Source of the DNA: Lithobates sylvaticus
Lineage: Eukaryota; Chordata; Amphibia; Anura; Ranidae
Length of the DNA stretch: 64,000 bases
Reading direction: 5' to 3'
Assembly (NCBI GenBank): GCA_028564925.1
Contig: CM053033.1
Span: forward strand, 82,249,968-82,313,967
The notes under the pieces are model-generated. The model was not told the origin of the DNA, did not search any database, and was given only the letters and a program-made list of their open reading frames with translations. The position numbers and the translations under genes were made by a program. Below, one piece after another: positions 10,794 through 22,000 of this stretch. The first letter of the stretch is position 1. Every line of letters begins with the position of its first letter.

Positions 10794-11172
10794 CCCTCAA
10801 AATTTACACTCGCCTGCTCGCATTTTGCGAGTAAATTTTGAGGGCTGGCGAGGAAGGGCTGTCTGGGAGCGAGGGGGGGCGAGCACTGCCGGCCGGCGAG
10901 TCCCTTTCCCAGTGCTCATGAAGGGGAAAAGAGAGGACAGAGCCGGCCGGATGATATGAGCGCAGGGAACATCACTAGCGGCGCCGGATTTGATTTAAAT
11001 CGCCGTGTGTTCCCTGTGCTCGCTTTCACACACAGCCCCGCCCCCTGGTCCTGGGGAATTTGATAGACAGATCACCCGTCCAACCCGGGACGAGTGATGT
11101 GTATCAAAGTTCCCTGGCCAGGGGGCGGGGCTGTACGGGACGCCAAGCGGCGGGAACACACGGCGATTTAAA
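10791..11172. mobile_element. hAT-type nonautonomous module, copy 1 (3' end lost)
   Basis: Starts with cagccctcaaaatttac and at once folds back (gcgagtaaattttgagggct, about 10827-10846), giving a palindromic head. A closely similar module starts at 11674. The interior carries a second pair of inverted stretches around the words ccccgccccctgg and ccagggggcgggg (about 11036 and 11117). The similarity to copy 2 stops near 11172, so this copy lacks the right terminus. Confidence 0.65.
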
Positions 11173-11673
11173 TAAAAGCTGTGCCTCAATAAGGTAATAA
11201 CCAGATCTTTCCAGGGCACATCATTTGTTTGATTATGCACTCATGAGATGTTTATAGGCTGAATATATCATGTTTGGCAGTGGTTTCTGTTAGTGAAGTA
11301 AAAGGCTGTTGAAAAACGTACTTTACACGTTGTTAGATCTTACAACAGTGACATTAAGTTTTCAATGTGTTAACAGGTACTGGTGATGTTGGTTAGTGGC
11401 TGGGTGATGATGACAGAGACAATGGTGTTTCTGTTTTGTGGCATCAAGGTTAGAAATCTGAAAGATACTGCTCTACTAGGCCGTGTTCATTTTGATGAAC
11501 CACAACCTCATGATTAACTTGCAGGTGACAGGCCAGTTGCTTGTGATAATACAGCCCTCTGCACTGTTTTTAAAGGGCACTATAGGGTGGGCAGAGGAGT
11601 AGGTATATAGAAAACTGGGCTGCATCTGCAACTAATCTAGTCTGCAGAATCAGGAATCCACAAATACACACTT
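11173..11673. other. spacer between the two hAT-type modules
   Basis: Non-coding, moderately AT-rich. I see no repeat unit or gene. Confidence 0.35.
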
Positions 11674-12519
11674 CAGCCCTCAAAATTTACACTCGCCTGC
11701 TTGCATTTTGCGAGTAAATTTTGAGGGCTGGCGAGGAAGGGCTGTCTGGGAGCGAGGGGGGGCGAGAATTGCCGGCCAGCGAGTCCCTTTCCCAGTGCTC
11801 ACGAAGGGGAAGAGAGAGAACAGAGCCGGCCGGATGATATGAGCGCAGGGAACATCACTAGCGGCTTTGATTTAAATTGCTGTGTGTTCCCTGCACTCGC
11901 TTTCACACACAGCCTGGTCCCGGGGAATTTGATAGACAGATCACCCGTCCAACACGGGACAAGTGATGTGTATCAAAGTTCCCTGGTCAGGGGGCGGGGC
12001 TGTACGGGACGCCGAGCGGCGGGAACACATGGCAATTTAAATCAAAGCTGTTCCAGTAATGTCCCTCATCGCTCATATCATCTGGCCAGCAATGTTCTTC
12101 TTCTCTGCTTCCCTTCATGATGGACACAGGTAGGCAGCATTGGTGTAAAAGTGTTAGGCTGCATTGGTGTAACAGTGTTAGGCTGCATTGGTGGACAAGG
12201 GTGAGGCTGCGTTGGTGGACAAGGGTGAGGCTGCGTTGGTGGACAAGGGTGAGGCTGCGTTGGTGGACAAGGGTGAGGCTGCGTTGGTGGCCAAGGGTGA
12301 GGCTGCGTTGGTGGACACGGGTAAGGCTGCATTGATGAGCAGGGATAAAGTTGCTTAATTTTGCATAAAACATTTCAGGGAAATTTCATGATATAATTTA
12401 TGAGGCCGTTTTTAGAGGTGGAATTAGGGGCGGGGCAGGGTAGGGGTTAGGTGGGGCAACTGGTGGAGAGTAACCCTTGATGCCTGGCTAGTAGCTCAGG
12501 ACTTGAAATTTTGAGCCCT

Positions 12520-12520
<1 letters not shown>
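11674..12520. mobile_element. hAT-type nonautonomous element, copy 2
   Basis: The left end cagccctcaaaattt and the right end (minus strand cagggctcaaaatttcaag) form imperfect terminal inverted repeats starting with CAG, as in hAT elements. The first 380 bp match copy 1 at 10791-11172. A 24-bp minisatellite occupies 12130-12335. No clear 8-bp target duplication is visible, because the right flank is a TA microsatellite. Confidence 0.65.
12130..12335. repeat. 24-bp minisatellite
   Basis: Tandem units of ggctgcgttggtggacaagg plus gtga, about eight copies, degenerate at the left side. Because 24 is divisible by 3, it gives spurious 8-residue repeat proteins on both strands. Confidence 0.92.
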
Positions 12521-12521
<1 letters not shown>

Positions 12522-12567
<46 letters not shown>

Positions 12568-12573
12568 ATATAT

Positions 12574-12632
<59 letters not shown>
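12522..12632. repeat. (TA)n microsatellite, interrupted
   Basis: About 110 bp of TA with two short interruptions. It begins directly after the right terminus of the hAT-type element. Confidence 0.95.
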
Positions 12633-12635
<3 letters not shown>

Positions 12636-12951
12636 GCCTTGGGTGGTGGTGATTGTGCCACAACACTGTAACCCCTCACAGATATGCTTGTTGGGCGCAG
12701 GAATGGGCCCTGCTGTGAAATATTAGATCACAAACTATAATTTCATGCCCCTGTTAAACAGCGGCAGAAAAATGGTGCCTTGAGTGGTGGTGGTGCCCTA
12801 AACCAAAAATATTATTGGAAGCTTACATCATCAAGATTGAGGAGGAATAGTATAGTCAGCATAGGCAGTCTTCAAGGGATCCCAGATCCATAGCAAATTC
12901 AATCAGTTACATCAGCATCAGGTGCTTGATAGCTGCTGATCCAAGACTGAT

Positions 12952-13264
12952 TCATTTCATGAATGTGAGCCTATCAACGGAGTCTGTGGATAGGCGCACT
13001 CTTTGATCCGTTACAAACCCTCCAGCAGCACTAAATGTGCATTCAGAAAGCACGCTGGATGCAGGAAAGGCCAGTAGCTCAATTGCATATTGAGCAAGTT
13101 CTGGCCAGTGGTCCATCCTCAAGACCCAGTAACCAAGTGGACGCTCTGTTGGAAAGGTCTCCAAGTCTGCTCTTGCCCCTAGATATTCCTGCACCATATA
13201 ATGCAGATGCTGGTGATGGTTGCTTGAACCGATCAGACCTTGGTGCTGAGGACTGAAAAATTGT
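12952..13264 (-). pseudogene. hAT transposase C-terminal dimerisation domain
   Basis: The minus strand encodes a stretch with GYWVLRMDHWPELAQYAIEL, then LLAFPASSVLSECTFSAAGG, then RVRLSTDSVDRLTFMK and a natural stop at 12952. This is the hATC domain of a ZBED-type hAT transposase. The usual S-E-R-x-F-S reads SECTFS here. The upstream part of the same gene continues at 14053-14300 on the other side of a MITE insertion (13269-14048). The flanking 3' region (12640-12950) also reads like the 3' end of that hAT family. It is not functional as it stands. Confidence 0.85.
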
Positions 13265-13268
13265 TTAA

Positions 13269-14048
13269 CCACTGCGCCGATTTAACTGACAATTGCGCGG
13301 TCGTACGACGTGGCTCCCAAACAAAATTGACGTCCTTTTTTTTTCCACAAATAGAGGTTTCTTTTGGTGCTATTTGATCACCTCTGCGGTTTTTATTTTT
13401 TGCTCTATAAACAAAAAGAGAGCGACAATTTTGAAAAAAACACATTATTTTTTACTTTTTGCTGTAATCAATATCCCCCAAAAATATATAAAAAAACTAT
13501 TTTTTTCCTCAGTTTAGGCCGATACATATTCTACATATTTTTGGTAAAAAAAATTCAATAAGCGATTAGTTTGCGCAAAAGTTATAGCGTTTACAAAATA
13601 GGGGATAGTTTTATGGCATTTTTATTAATTTTTTTTCTTTCTAAATGGAGGTAATCAGCGATTTTTATCATGACTGCGACATTAAGGCGGACACATCGGA
13701 CATTTTTGGGACCATTGTCATTTATTCAGCAATCAGTGCTATACAAATACACTGATTCCTGTGTAAATGACACTGGCAGCAAAGGGGTTAACCACTAGGT
13801 GGCAGTGTAGGGGTTAAGTGTGTCCTAGGGGTATGTTTCTAACTGTGGGGGGCATGGCTATGTGTGACACGTCACTGATCTATGCTCCGATCACAGGGAG
13901 ATGCTTGTTTACATTAGCATCTCCCCGTTCTTCCTCCCCGTGAGGCGATCGCGGGTATCCCCACCGGCCGCCTCTTCAAGGGCAATGTACAGGTACGTGA
14001 TTCTGCCTTCTGCCACAGTATATCTGCGTGAGGCGGTCGGGAAGCGGT
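13269..14048. mobile_element. TTAA-bounded abundant ranid-type MITE
   Basis: TTAA at 13265-13268 and 14049-14052. The left end is ccactgcgcc and the right end reads ccgcttcccg on the minus strand (one extra A next to TTAA). The interior matches a very abundant frog repeat, with phrases such as ctcagtttaggccgatacat, ttttgcgcaaaagttatagc-like text, and ggggttaaccactaggtggc. It splits a hAT transposase relic. Related fragments lie at 44540-45060 and 48450-48545. Confidence 0.75.
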
Positions 14049-14052
14049 TTAA

Positions 14053-14300
14053 GGCATTGATCAGCGGGCCACCTTCTCCACCGCTCTTCCTCTGACTGAA
14101 CAAAAACACAGCAACACGTTGTCCAGCACCAGGAAATGGTAGCCTCCCAGAGTCTGGAAATGCGTTACACAAACCTTTCTTCAAGCCTCCTGAGGATGTT
14201 TCATCCTCTGCTCCCTCTGCGAAGGCAGGATCAGTTCTGCAACTTTACCCTTGTAACGTGGATCAAAAAGGGTTGCCAGCCATAATGATCCCTGTCCTTG
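14053..14300 (-). pseudogene. hAT transposase central fragment
   Basis: One minus-strand frame reads SLWLATLFDPRYKGKVAEL and then a basic stretch ending in a stop. The motif LAT-x-x-DPRYK is characteristic of ZBED-type hAT transposases and lies upstream of the dimerisation domain in intact enzymes. This is the same gene as 12952-13264. The coding frame is interrupted by stops and shifts and by the TTAA MITE. Confidence 0.7.
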
Positions 14301-14417
14301 ATACCACAAATCCTAGTGTGCTTTCGCAGGCAGAATCAGGGAGGCCATGCAGCGTAAGTTTGCAGCGTAAGTTTGATTCGGAGTCCTTTGGGTCACTAAG
14401 GATCACATTATAGTAGA

Positions 14418-14540
14418 AATGCCCAGCCCTTAAAGGACAGTATGAAATGCTCACCCTTAAGATTTACTATGCCCAGCCCAGCCTCCAGAGACCACTATAA
14501 AAATGCCCAGCCTCTAGAGACACCTCTGCAATGCTAAGCC
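14418..14540. repeat. degenerate tandem repeat, about 33-bp unit
   Basis: Units based on atgcccagcctccagagacc with an AT-rich spacer, the same repeat as at 3978-4072. Confidence 0.55.
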
Positions 14541-15005
14541 TACAGTGGAAGAAAATGGAGACATAAAATAAAAGGCAAAGATATTCTATGAGTTATATTT
14601 CGCTAAGCTTTGATATTAGTATATTCATGGCGAAATCATCATAGTAATTTAGGTAATTTGCTTAGTCTAATTTACATCCTTGTTTGACTTTTGTTTTTAA
14701 TGTAACACTTTTTGTGAATCTTGTTTATTACATACAATAAAAACTATTGTAAACAGAAATAAAAGGCAAAGTGAGAGAGCCAGATATTCTATGAAAAACT
14801 AAATATAAAGCCAAATGCATTATTGGCGTAAAAAAATAAAAGCCACAAAGAAAAAATTATTTAGGTGTTGGTTGGTGTGTGTTGTAGCACACTTCAATGA
14901 GTGTGGGCCCCCCACACCTGCCACATGTAGACATTGAAATCTGAGGGCTCAAGTCATGCTCCAATGTAAGAAGTTCATGATTTTTCTGGGAAACTGTGTC
15001 ACTGC
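14541..15005. other. AT-rich non-coding spacer
   Basis: No gene. Two short direct repeats of ataaaaggcaaag (about 14566 and 14758) suggest a small duplication. Confidence 0.35.
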
Positions 15006-15091
15006 ACTCTGCTCCCTAAGAAGTAATGATGTGGCTGAGACACTCTGTACCTCACACCTAAACCACATCATTACTTCTTAGGGAGCAGAGT
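15006..15091. repeat. perfect 29-bp inverted repeat (hairpin)
   Basis: 15006-15034 and 15063-15091 are exact reverse complements with a 28-base loop. Arm text begins actctgctccctaagaagta. There is no mismatch across the arms, unlike the decayed sequence around it. It could be the core of a MITE or a transcribed hairpin. Confidence 0.9.
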
Positions 15092-17574
15092 TTCAGCCTA
15101 CAAAATGACAGGTACACTTTAAAGGCAAAAGCAGGATTTCCACCTGGCATAAACAGGTTGTTCCCTCTGAGCAGTATGCAGCCAGAATAACAATTGTTAA
15201 AGTGGAGGGTGTGGGGGGAAATAGGTGAAGGAATCCACTCAGGAAAAAAAAACAGCTAATGGTTTAAAAAGCGGCTCGCCGGAGACCGCCAGGAAGCAGG
15301 AGGGAGGGACCTGAACAGGCCGGCCGTGCACCTGCCATCTCTCCCTGGTGTTACTGAAGAAATTTATAGGTCTATTGAATACTAATAAAAAAGAAATTAC
15401 TGGCAGCTTCATCCGAGGCCACGTATACTGCTAATCGCGGGCTACGAACTCCGAGTCCTGCCTGGCGTCCAGACGAGGATTCTCTGAAATGGTTTCCCGT
15501 AGCGCCAGGTAGAAGGGGAATGCAGGAGTGACTAGACGGCCTTGCAAAACATCTGTGAAAAATTGTAAAGAGCCAAACACGGGCGAATGAAAGCCTATGG
15601 ATGCCAGGGAATGGTCTTGGCAGGCTATGCTGGGCTTTGCAGTACTTCAAAAGTCAAAGGGACTCAGGTCAACTGACCCTGGACAGATTAAAAAGGAAAG
15701 CAACTGAGAAATAACCGCAGTGTATTGAGGATGAACAAATTTAGGACAAGGTCCTAGGGACAAGTTAAGGTGTGCAGGGTCTTCTTAGGAGCATTTCACT
15801 GTGTGGTGACCTTACCATGACTGCAAGTAGATCCTTATCCTTTACATGGGCAGCAATTGATATGTACCCTTCCTTATATGTAATCCACAATACAAAATCA
15901 GACACACCTACAAAACAAATTCAATTTTTTACACGCAGGCTGTATTTGGCTGTGAATAGTCATGGATACATTATGTGGTCCTGGTTGAAGGAAAGCATTT
16001 GTAAATGCAGGTATTAGTCTGTGGTGATTGCCTCACACTGTTATTGCACCACAGCAAGTGTGAGTGTCAGATAGCCTCTTTGTTTCTTTATTTTTAGTGA
16101 CACTGTTGTCTTTTTTTTTTTTTGTTTTGTTTTTTAGTTTAAAGAGCAGTTTCAACGAAAACTGATCCTTCGGTTTGGATATTTGCAAGCAAGATTAATC
16201 ACATATACAGTATATATTATAATGGCTCTGGTGGTCTCTTCCCAGCAGAATCCCCTGTTCTGACCAAAATGCCTCAGACATTGCAAAGTCAAGTGACAGT
16301 TTCACACTCCTCCATTGGAATCTCAATATAGAATTACCAAATAACTGTAAAATTTTGCTGAAAAAACACCTATGTAGCACAGGTGTTTTTGCCACCTAAT
16401 TTACCTCCGTGAATAGTGTGATGTTTGTAAGCTAGAGAATGGCTCCCTCTAGTGTCCTTTCTTTACATTATTGTTGTTAAGACTTTGGCTTTTACAATAG
16501 CCAACTCCAATGCATTGTGGGGTATGTAGTGAACGATGAAGTGACTCATATGTAAATTACCAGTCAAGGAACTACCTACCCACAATGCTCACTTACCTAC
16601 CCACAAGGCGAAGTTTAAGAACTGCATGCTGGGTATGGAAATAAAAGACAGCACAGCCATGCTTAGCTCTCTTTTACCCGAGATGTGAGACCTGCCTGCA
16701 GGGACCTGTGTGGGTGTGATCGGAAGAGCTGCGGCCTGCTTGGCGCGTAACGAAGCTGAAGTCTCCGGAGAGGTCTCGTACACAGTGTGCTGGATCAGCG
16801 CGTGATCGTATCGGAGGATCCAGTATACCGGTAAGAGTTCAGCAACACAGTCATTGGTCATCCAACGGAGAGGTTCGGCGTACAGAACCAACTTGGAGCG
16901 GGACTGAGATCACGGAAGTGGAGCAGCACAATTGATCAGGCCCTGTGTGGTGAGAGGGCTGTTGCCCAAGATTTATACATTAATTTGTCACTTTTCAGAC
17001 TAGTCCATAGGATTGCTGAGACCTGTAGTTCTACAGAGCGATCTCACTGTTATAGGCTGTGTCCATCCAGGCCTCAAAGTTTGCCTTCCACATAACATAT
17101 GTCCAGTTGCACCCTTTAATAGAGGAAGGACTTTTATTTGCTTATTCACTGGATTACAAATACTGCAGTATAATAAAGATAGCTGAAGAAAGAAGATCAA
17201 AGGCTTTACTATTCACTATATAGCGCTTTTTACTTTTCTTACACACACTCTGAGGACTGCAGTAAAACCTAGGGGGGGTCCTTGAGCATATGTACCGTAT
17301 TGTATTGTTACCTAGTACTGGCTAGTGTACAACAGGTTAGGAGTGTGTTTGCTCGGCTGCATCGGGAGTGGGAAAGTGCCCTGTGTCAAGGTTTTTTACC
17401 GCCCTGAGCATCAGTCCCACTTTGAGACATGCCCGCATGCGTTACTCATGTGATCTTTGAATCTAAATATTTTCATGCACGTTGATTATTATTGTTTTAA
17501 CCCTGTGTATCAGAATCATTATCGTATTTGTTATTTCCAGTAAACTTACTGTGTGGTTAATTTACAACCTGTGT

Positions 17575-17578
<4 letters not shown>
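15092..17578. other. non-coding, no gene recognised
   Basis: No open frame resembles a known family. 16640-16900 is CpG-containing and slightly GC-rich, with ggaaataaaagacagc at about 16637 and ccggtaagagt at about 16829 (donor-like). An LTR or promoter is conceivable, but I cannot support either. A short inverted pair, gcattgtggg and cccacaatgc (about 16513 and 16577), is present. Confidence 0.3.

Positions 17579-17579
<1 letters not shown>

Positions 17580-17615
<36 letters not shown>
17580..17615. repeat. (TA)n microsatellite
   Basis: About 18 TA units. Confidence 0.95.
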
Positions 17616-17618
<3 letters not shown>

Positions 17619-18599
17619 CATAATACAGCCGGTGGAGTAAAGGTACAGTGTATTGTGTTACAACTGTGTTCTTTGCCATTGGGTCTTATATTAAACACTA
17701 CCACACAATTGTGCCTAGGGGGTTGAGCCATTTTCTGGGGTTGTGAGGCAGAGTGCAGGCCCAATCAATTATCAGCAGCTCCTTAGGGGGTCAGTGCTAC
17801 AATTATGTATAGTCAAGTGGGCCCAAAGCAACAAAAAAAGCAAAGGGCATGCATGACTGGGTGAAGAGGGGAGACAGGGAGGTATATGGTTAAGGAATGG
17901 TGGGTATGGTTTATGTACAACCTAATTGGGGTAGTGAGGGGTCCAGGTGGGGCTTTGGGCAACCACAGGAAGAGGCAGAGAAACCGATACTTCAGTCGGT
18001 GGTCATCGGACAGAGACAGAACTGCCCACCCACTCTCCCTGTGTTTTGGTTTGAAGTCACAGCAGCCTGGTGGTTATGGTCTTTGGAGTTGGTAGAAAAA
18101 TCAGTGATAGTCTTATGGTTGGGGACCCAGCTGTGGGATGGCGTCCTCGGGTAATGGTTGGGGACCCATCTGTGGTATGGTATGGTGTCCTCGGATGCAT
18201 TCCAGTTAACTATGGGTTTACTGGGGACATAGCAGGTTCTGTGGATACTTTTGGTTATTGTCTCTGAGCTGGTGTGTTACGGCTGGGGGCCTATGGTTCC
18301 GCAGACAAAAATTAACCAGTTTTGGGTGTAGTGCCTCCAAAGATCAGCAACTTAATACATATATTTTGGTTTTAAAGGAACTGTTTTTTGTTACTATTGT
18401 TAATGATGTTAATAAAAGGCTGGCCAATTTGTATCCAAACTCTGGTGTGGTTTGGTTATTGGTGGTTATAGGTGCAGAATTGGTTTGGTATGGCATAGCA
18501 GGTAATCTTATTAGGAATGGGGACATCTGTTCTACCTCAGTCAAGCTTTTCTAGTGGTTACCAAATTTTTCCCTATTTTGAGGATTTGTTCCTCACCTG
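17616..18599. other. non-coding TG-rich stretch
   Basis: No gene family is recognised. A local duplication of ggttggggacccatctgtgg-like text (about 18117-18185) is visible. Confidence 0.3.
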
Positions 18600-19060
18600 C
18601 AGGGTTGCCAAACGTCAGTAAATTTACAAACAGTTTATATATCTGGGGCTGATAATTTGTCATGCTGTGTTGACTTTTTAAGTGTAAACCTGGCAAATTA
18701 CTTGTTATGGGTATTGTCAGCATTTCCATATTCTGTATATACTGTTTAACTATCAATTGTCTTAGTTTTAGGAGTTCTGTAATTTTTCCGGTTGCTCTGT
18801 CAGTAAATTTCCCATGTCTCTTCAATATGAATACACAGTGACCGCCTAAACCCGAAAATGAAGAAATAGTCCGCTTACTGTCACCCGGCTCCCACTGAAC
18901 ACAGGGGACTCTGAGACGTTTGCATACAATAATTCCATAAAGACATACCGCATACACTGCATTTGAGGAAAACATGCTTATAAAATAGTTTACCATTTGC
19001 CAATAAAATAAAAAAATGTCCCCGGATTTCATTTTAAAAATCTGGTCACCTTACTGTTAG
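18600..19060. mobile_element. hAT-type nonautonomous element
   Basis: Begins cagggttgccaaacgt and ends, read on the minus strand, with aaggtgaccagatttttaaa and ccggggacat. These ends are known for vertebrate hAT MITE families. Flanking 8-bp duplication is not evident. A fragment with a similar end occurs at about 62333-62370. Confidence 0.6.
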
Positions 19061-19284
19061 CAGAAAATTGTCACACCCCCTGTGACGTTATTAACCGCGG
19101 CATGCTGCGCTGACCAGGGGACATTTATTTTTTAAGGACTTTTTAAAAACTTGTGTTGTGTCTTTACTTACTTTTTACACTTTTTTGTGGGCAACTCCTG
19201 AGGCATTGCAGTATGTGGCAGGATGCTAGCGAGGTCTCTCCACAAACACCATGCCTCCACTTGGGTACACAAACTCCAAACCTC

Positions 19285-21366
19285 AACGGGCGCAGCTTAA
19301 CACGGACCTAAAGATCTTTTCCAAGATTCTCGCCAATTGGCTAAAACACCCGGACCAGTCAGGTTTTATATTGGGAAGGGATGCAAGGGACAACTCAGAG
19401 CAATCCAGCTTGTCCATCGGACACGCAGTCAAACTCCTCCCCTACCTAATGCTCTCCACTGATGCTGAGAAGGCATTCAATCGGGTTGGCGATTTCTCGC
19501 AGCATTTTGGAGAGTCTAGGTCTTGGTCCCCACATGTTGAGCTGGATTGCTGCTCTATACTCATCGCCCACTGCCCAGGTTAAGGTGATTAGTAGCCTAT
19601 TCTCTAGGTTTCCCATCCAGAATGACACTAGGCAGGGGTGCCCCTTGTCGCCCCTCCTATTTGCTCTCACCTTGGAACCCTTGCTCCGTAGGGTAAGGGA
19701 TAACCCAGACATTGACATTGGAGTGGTCCAGGTGGGCTCATTGGAGCCCAAGTTCTCTGCCTATGCAGATGATATTCTGTTCCACGTTACGAACCCCCTT
19801 GTCTCATTGCCCAACCTGGTGGAGGAAGTAAAGGCTTTTGGCAGGGTATCTAATTTTAAGATGCACTAAACAAAGTCGGAGATATTGCTGATCACTTTAC
19901 CTCTAGCCTTGTCGGGGTCCTTTACGTGGAGCTTTCCCCTTTACCTAGGCAAACACTTCCCTGACATACTTAGGGATACAGCTCTCTAGTCAATTTTAAT
20001 CTCTTTATGCGACCAATTACCGTATGTTCCCTTACTCAACAAAATCCGTTCTGATCTTCAATCAGTGTCATTCACATGGCTGGGCCAAACTAACATAATT
20101 AAGATGACCATTTTACCCAGAATATTCATACAGTTTGTGTGGAATTGCACAAGACCGTGAGTAGCCATGACAATAGTGAAAAAACCCAAATGGGGTTAGG
20201 GGTCTTGGTATTCCTGACATAAAACGTTATTACAGAGCAGTTGCTCTTTAGCGGATCCTGAACTGGCGGTTCCACACCTCCTCTAAATTATGGTTCCCCC
20301 TGGAGAAAACATTAGCTGCCCATAATTTGTCTTATGCTCCATGGGTCAGCACAGCAGACATAGGTCTTTCAGGCTGGGTGTCGCCCTTAACTTCACATAC
20401 CCTTACATTCATACAAACTGAATTCATACAAACTGAATAGCTCCCTCTCCCTACCGCCATCGCTGTCACCTTTGGCCCCAATATGGGCCTTCCTCTGGTT
20501 CCCTCCCAGGGGAGACTGTCCCGTCTTGGTACTTGGGCGGAGTATGGGACTGTTAGCTTGGGTAAACTTATAAAAGGCGGTGTCCTAGTACCCGTAGATT
20601 CCTTACGGGAGCGATATGGTTCCTTCTCCCTATACTTCTGGAGATATTGTCAGCTCCGTAACTTCCTCCTTACCCATGGGTGCCCTTCACGGATTAGGAC
20701 CGCCTTAAAGGCTTTTGAATGCCTTTTGGGTTGCCAGTGAACCCACCCCACATATGATTTCAGTTGTATATCAATTGCTTCTCTCCAACGCTTCCCCATC
20801 CAAGCCGGGCTATATTAGGGAGTGGGAGCAGGACCTATAGAATGAGTTCACTGAGGAACAACTGCTTCATTTGTATCAATTGACCCACACCAGCTCACTA
20901 GATACCAAAACACAAGAAAATAACTATAAGCTATTGACCAGGTGGTGCTGGGTGCCGGCAACCCTAGCCCAGATTTATCCCTCTGCCTCCGACCTTTGCT
21001 AGTAGGGCTGCGGCCAATGTGGCTCCCTACTGCATGTGTGGTGGGAATGCCCCTTGATCAGACCCTTTTGGAGTGGGGTTAGGGATTGTATAAATTATAT
21101 TCTAGAGGTTGACCTTCCATTGTTGCCAGTCCACTTCTTGCTCCATGTCACTACGGTTCCCTTAACAAAGTACAAACGCAGTGCCCTTCCTCACCAAGCG
21201 GCTTGTACTGATTCATTGGAAGAGTGCACAAATTCTCAGCCGTGGTGACTGGACAAGGAAAATTACTGAAATCATGGAAGCTGAAGAATGGATCGCTACC
21301 TGTAAAGGTAAAATATTTGAATCCATCTGGGCACCATGGAAGCAATATGTCGCAATATGCCTCTAG
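19285..21366 (+). pseudogene. L1-type ORF2 relic (reverse transcriptase and C-terminal part)
   Basis: Plus-strand fragments in several frames match L1 ORF2. In order: LNTDLKIFSKILANWL and DQSGFILGRDARDN (about 19290-19400); STDAEKAFNRV (catalytic D-A-x-x-A-F, about 19456-19490); NDTRQGCPLSPLLFAL (about 19619-19670); FSAYADDILF (catalytic ADD, about 19750-19785); then C-terminal segments GRLSRLGTWAEYG, the zinc-region word MWWECPLIRPFW (about 21036) and GDWTRKITEIMEAEEWIATC (about 21254-21310). The 5' half, including the endonuclease, is missing, as is usual for 5'-truncated L1. Several stops and frame changes show it is dead. The 3' tail probably extends to about 21500. Confidence 0.88.
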
Positions 21367-21892
21367 TTTAGATATCGCATTACTAGTGCTAGCTGACCCC
21401 TCATTTCTGTGTCTTGTTGTCCAGGCGAACCAACAAACCTAAACACATGTTCCTTTGCCGTCTATTTTTTCTGATGGGTTTCCCTCTGGTTTGCGTGCCC
21501 TAGACATGGACGTGATGGGAAAACAAAACTATATGATGTCTAATGATATTGGTGTCCTTTTGCCCTCTTCCTCCTCTTTGGGAGTAAGGTGTCTTTTTGA
21601 TCCCACTACCGTTACAGAAGGGGGGGTTTAAATGTCCTTTACACCTACTGTATGGTACCTGATGTATCATGGCCCTGGCCAATGAACAGCAGTTTTCCTG
21701 TGGTGACTTCTTAAAATTCACGCTGGAGGGGATTTCAGCAACATAACAGTCCCATTCACTTTTCTTTTTGTCGTTTTCTAAGTAGGGTATAACCACTTTA
21801 CAGTGCACTCTTTATGAATGGCAGCGATGGACAACAGACAAAGTTCTTGTAAAGCAGCCATCTGAGTGAGCAGTATTTAGCTCTAGTCCTTT
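21367..21892. other. L1 3' flank and unclassified sequence
   Basis: Probably includes the L1 3' untranslated region. No clear poly-A tail or target duplication is seen. Confidence 0.3.
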
Positions 21893-22000
21893 AGCCGGCT
21901 AGCATTGGGGCCAGGCCTTACGGTGGTGCACAAGAGTACAGTCCCAGTAATGTCTGCATGCAGTAAACAATGCTGTTAGTAAGATGGCAAGTTTCTATGT
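21893..22000. repeat. dispersed repeat, copy 1 of a local pair
   Basis: About 100 bp, with gctagcattggggccaggcc and a run about tggtggtgca and gtctgcatgcagt, matches 24538-24640. Family unknown. Similarity fades downstream. Confidence 0.55.

Noticed and set aside
11987-12373. Frames rich in HQRSLTLV or PPTQPHPC units
   Set aside because: Produced by the 24-bp minisatellite.
16430-17000. Possible LTR or promoter of an endogenous retroelement
   Set aside because: There is an ataaaag word and a donor-like ggtaagag, but no paired copy, no edges and no coding sequence nearby. Not supportable.
18258-18554. 98-residue plus-strand frame
   Set aside because: Low-complexity valine- and leucine-rich translation of TG-rich DNA with no family resemblance.
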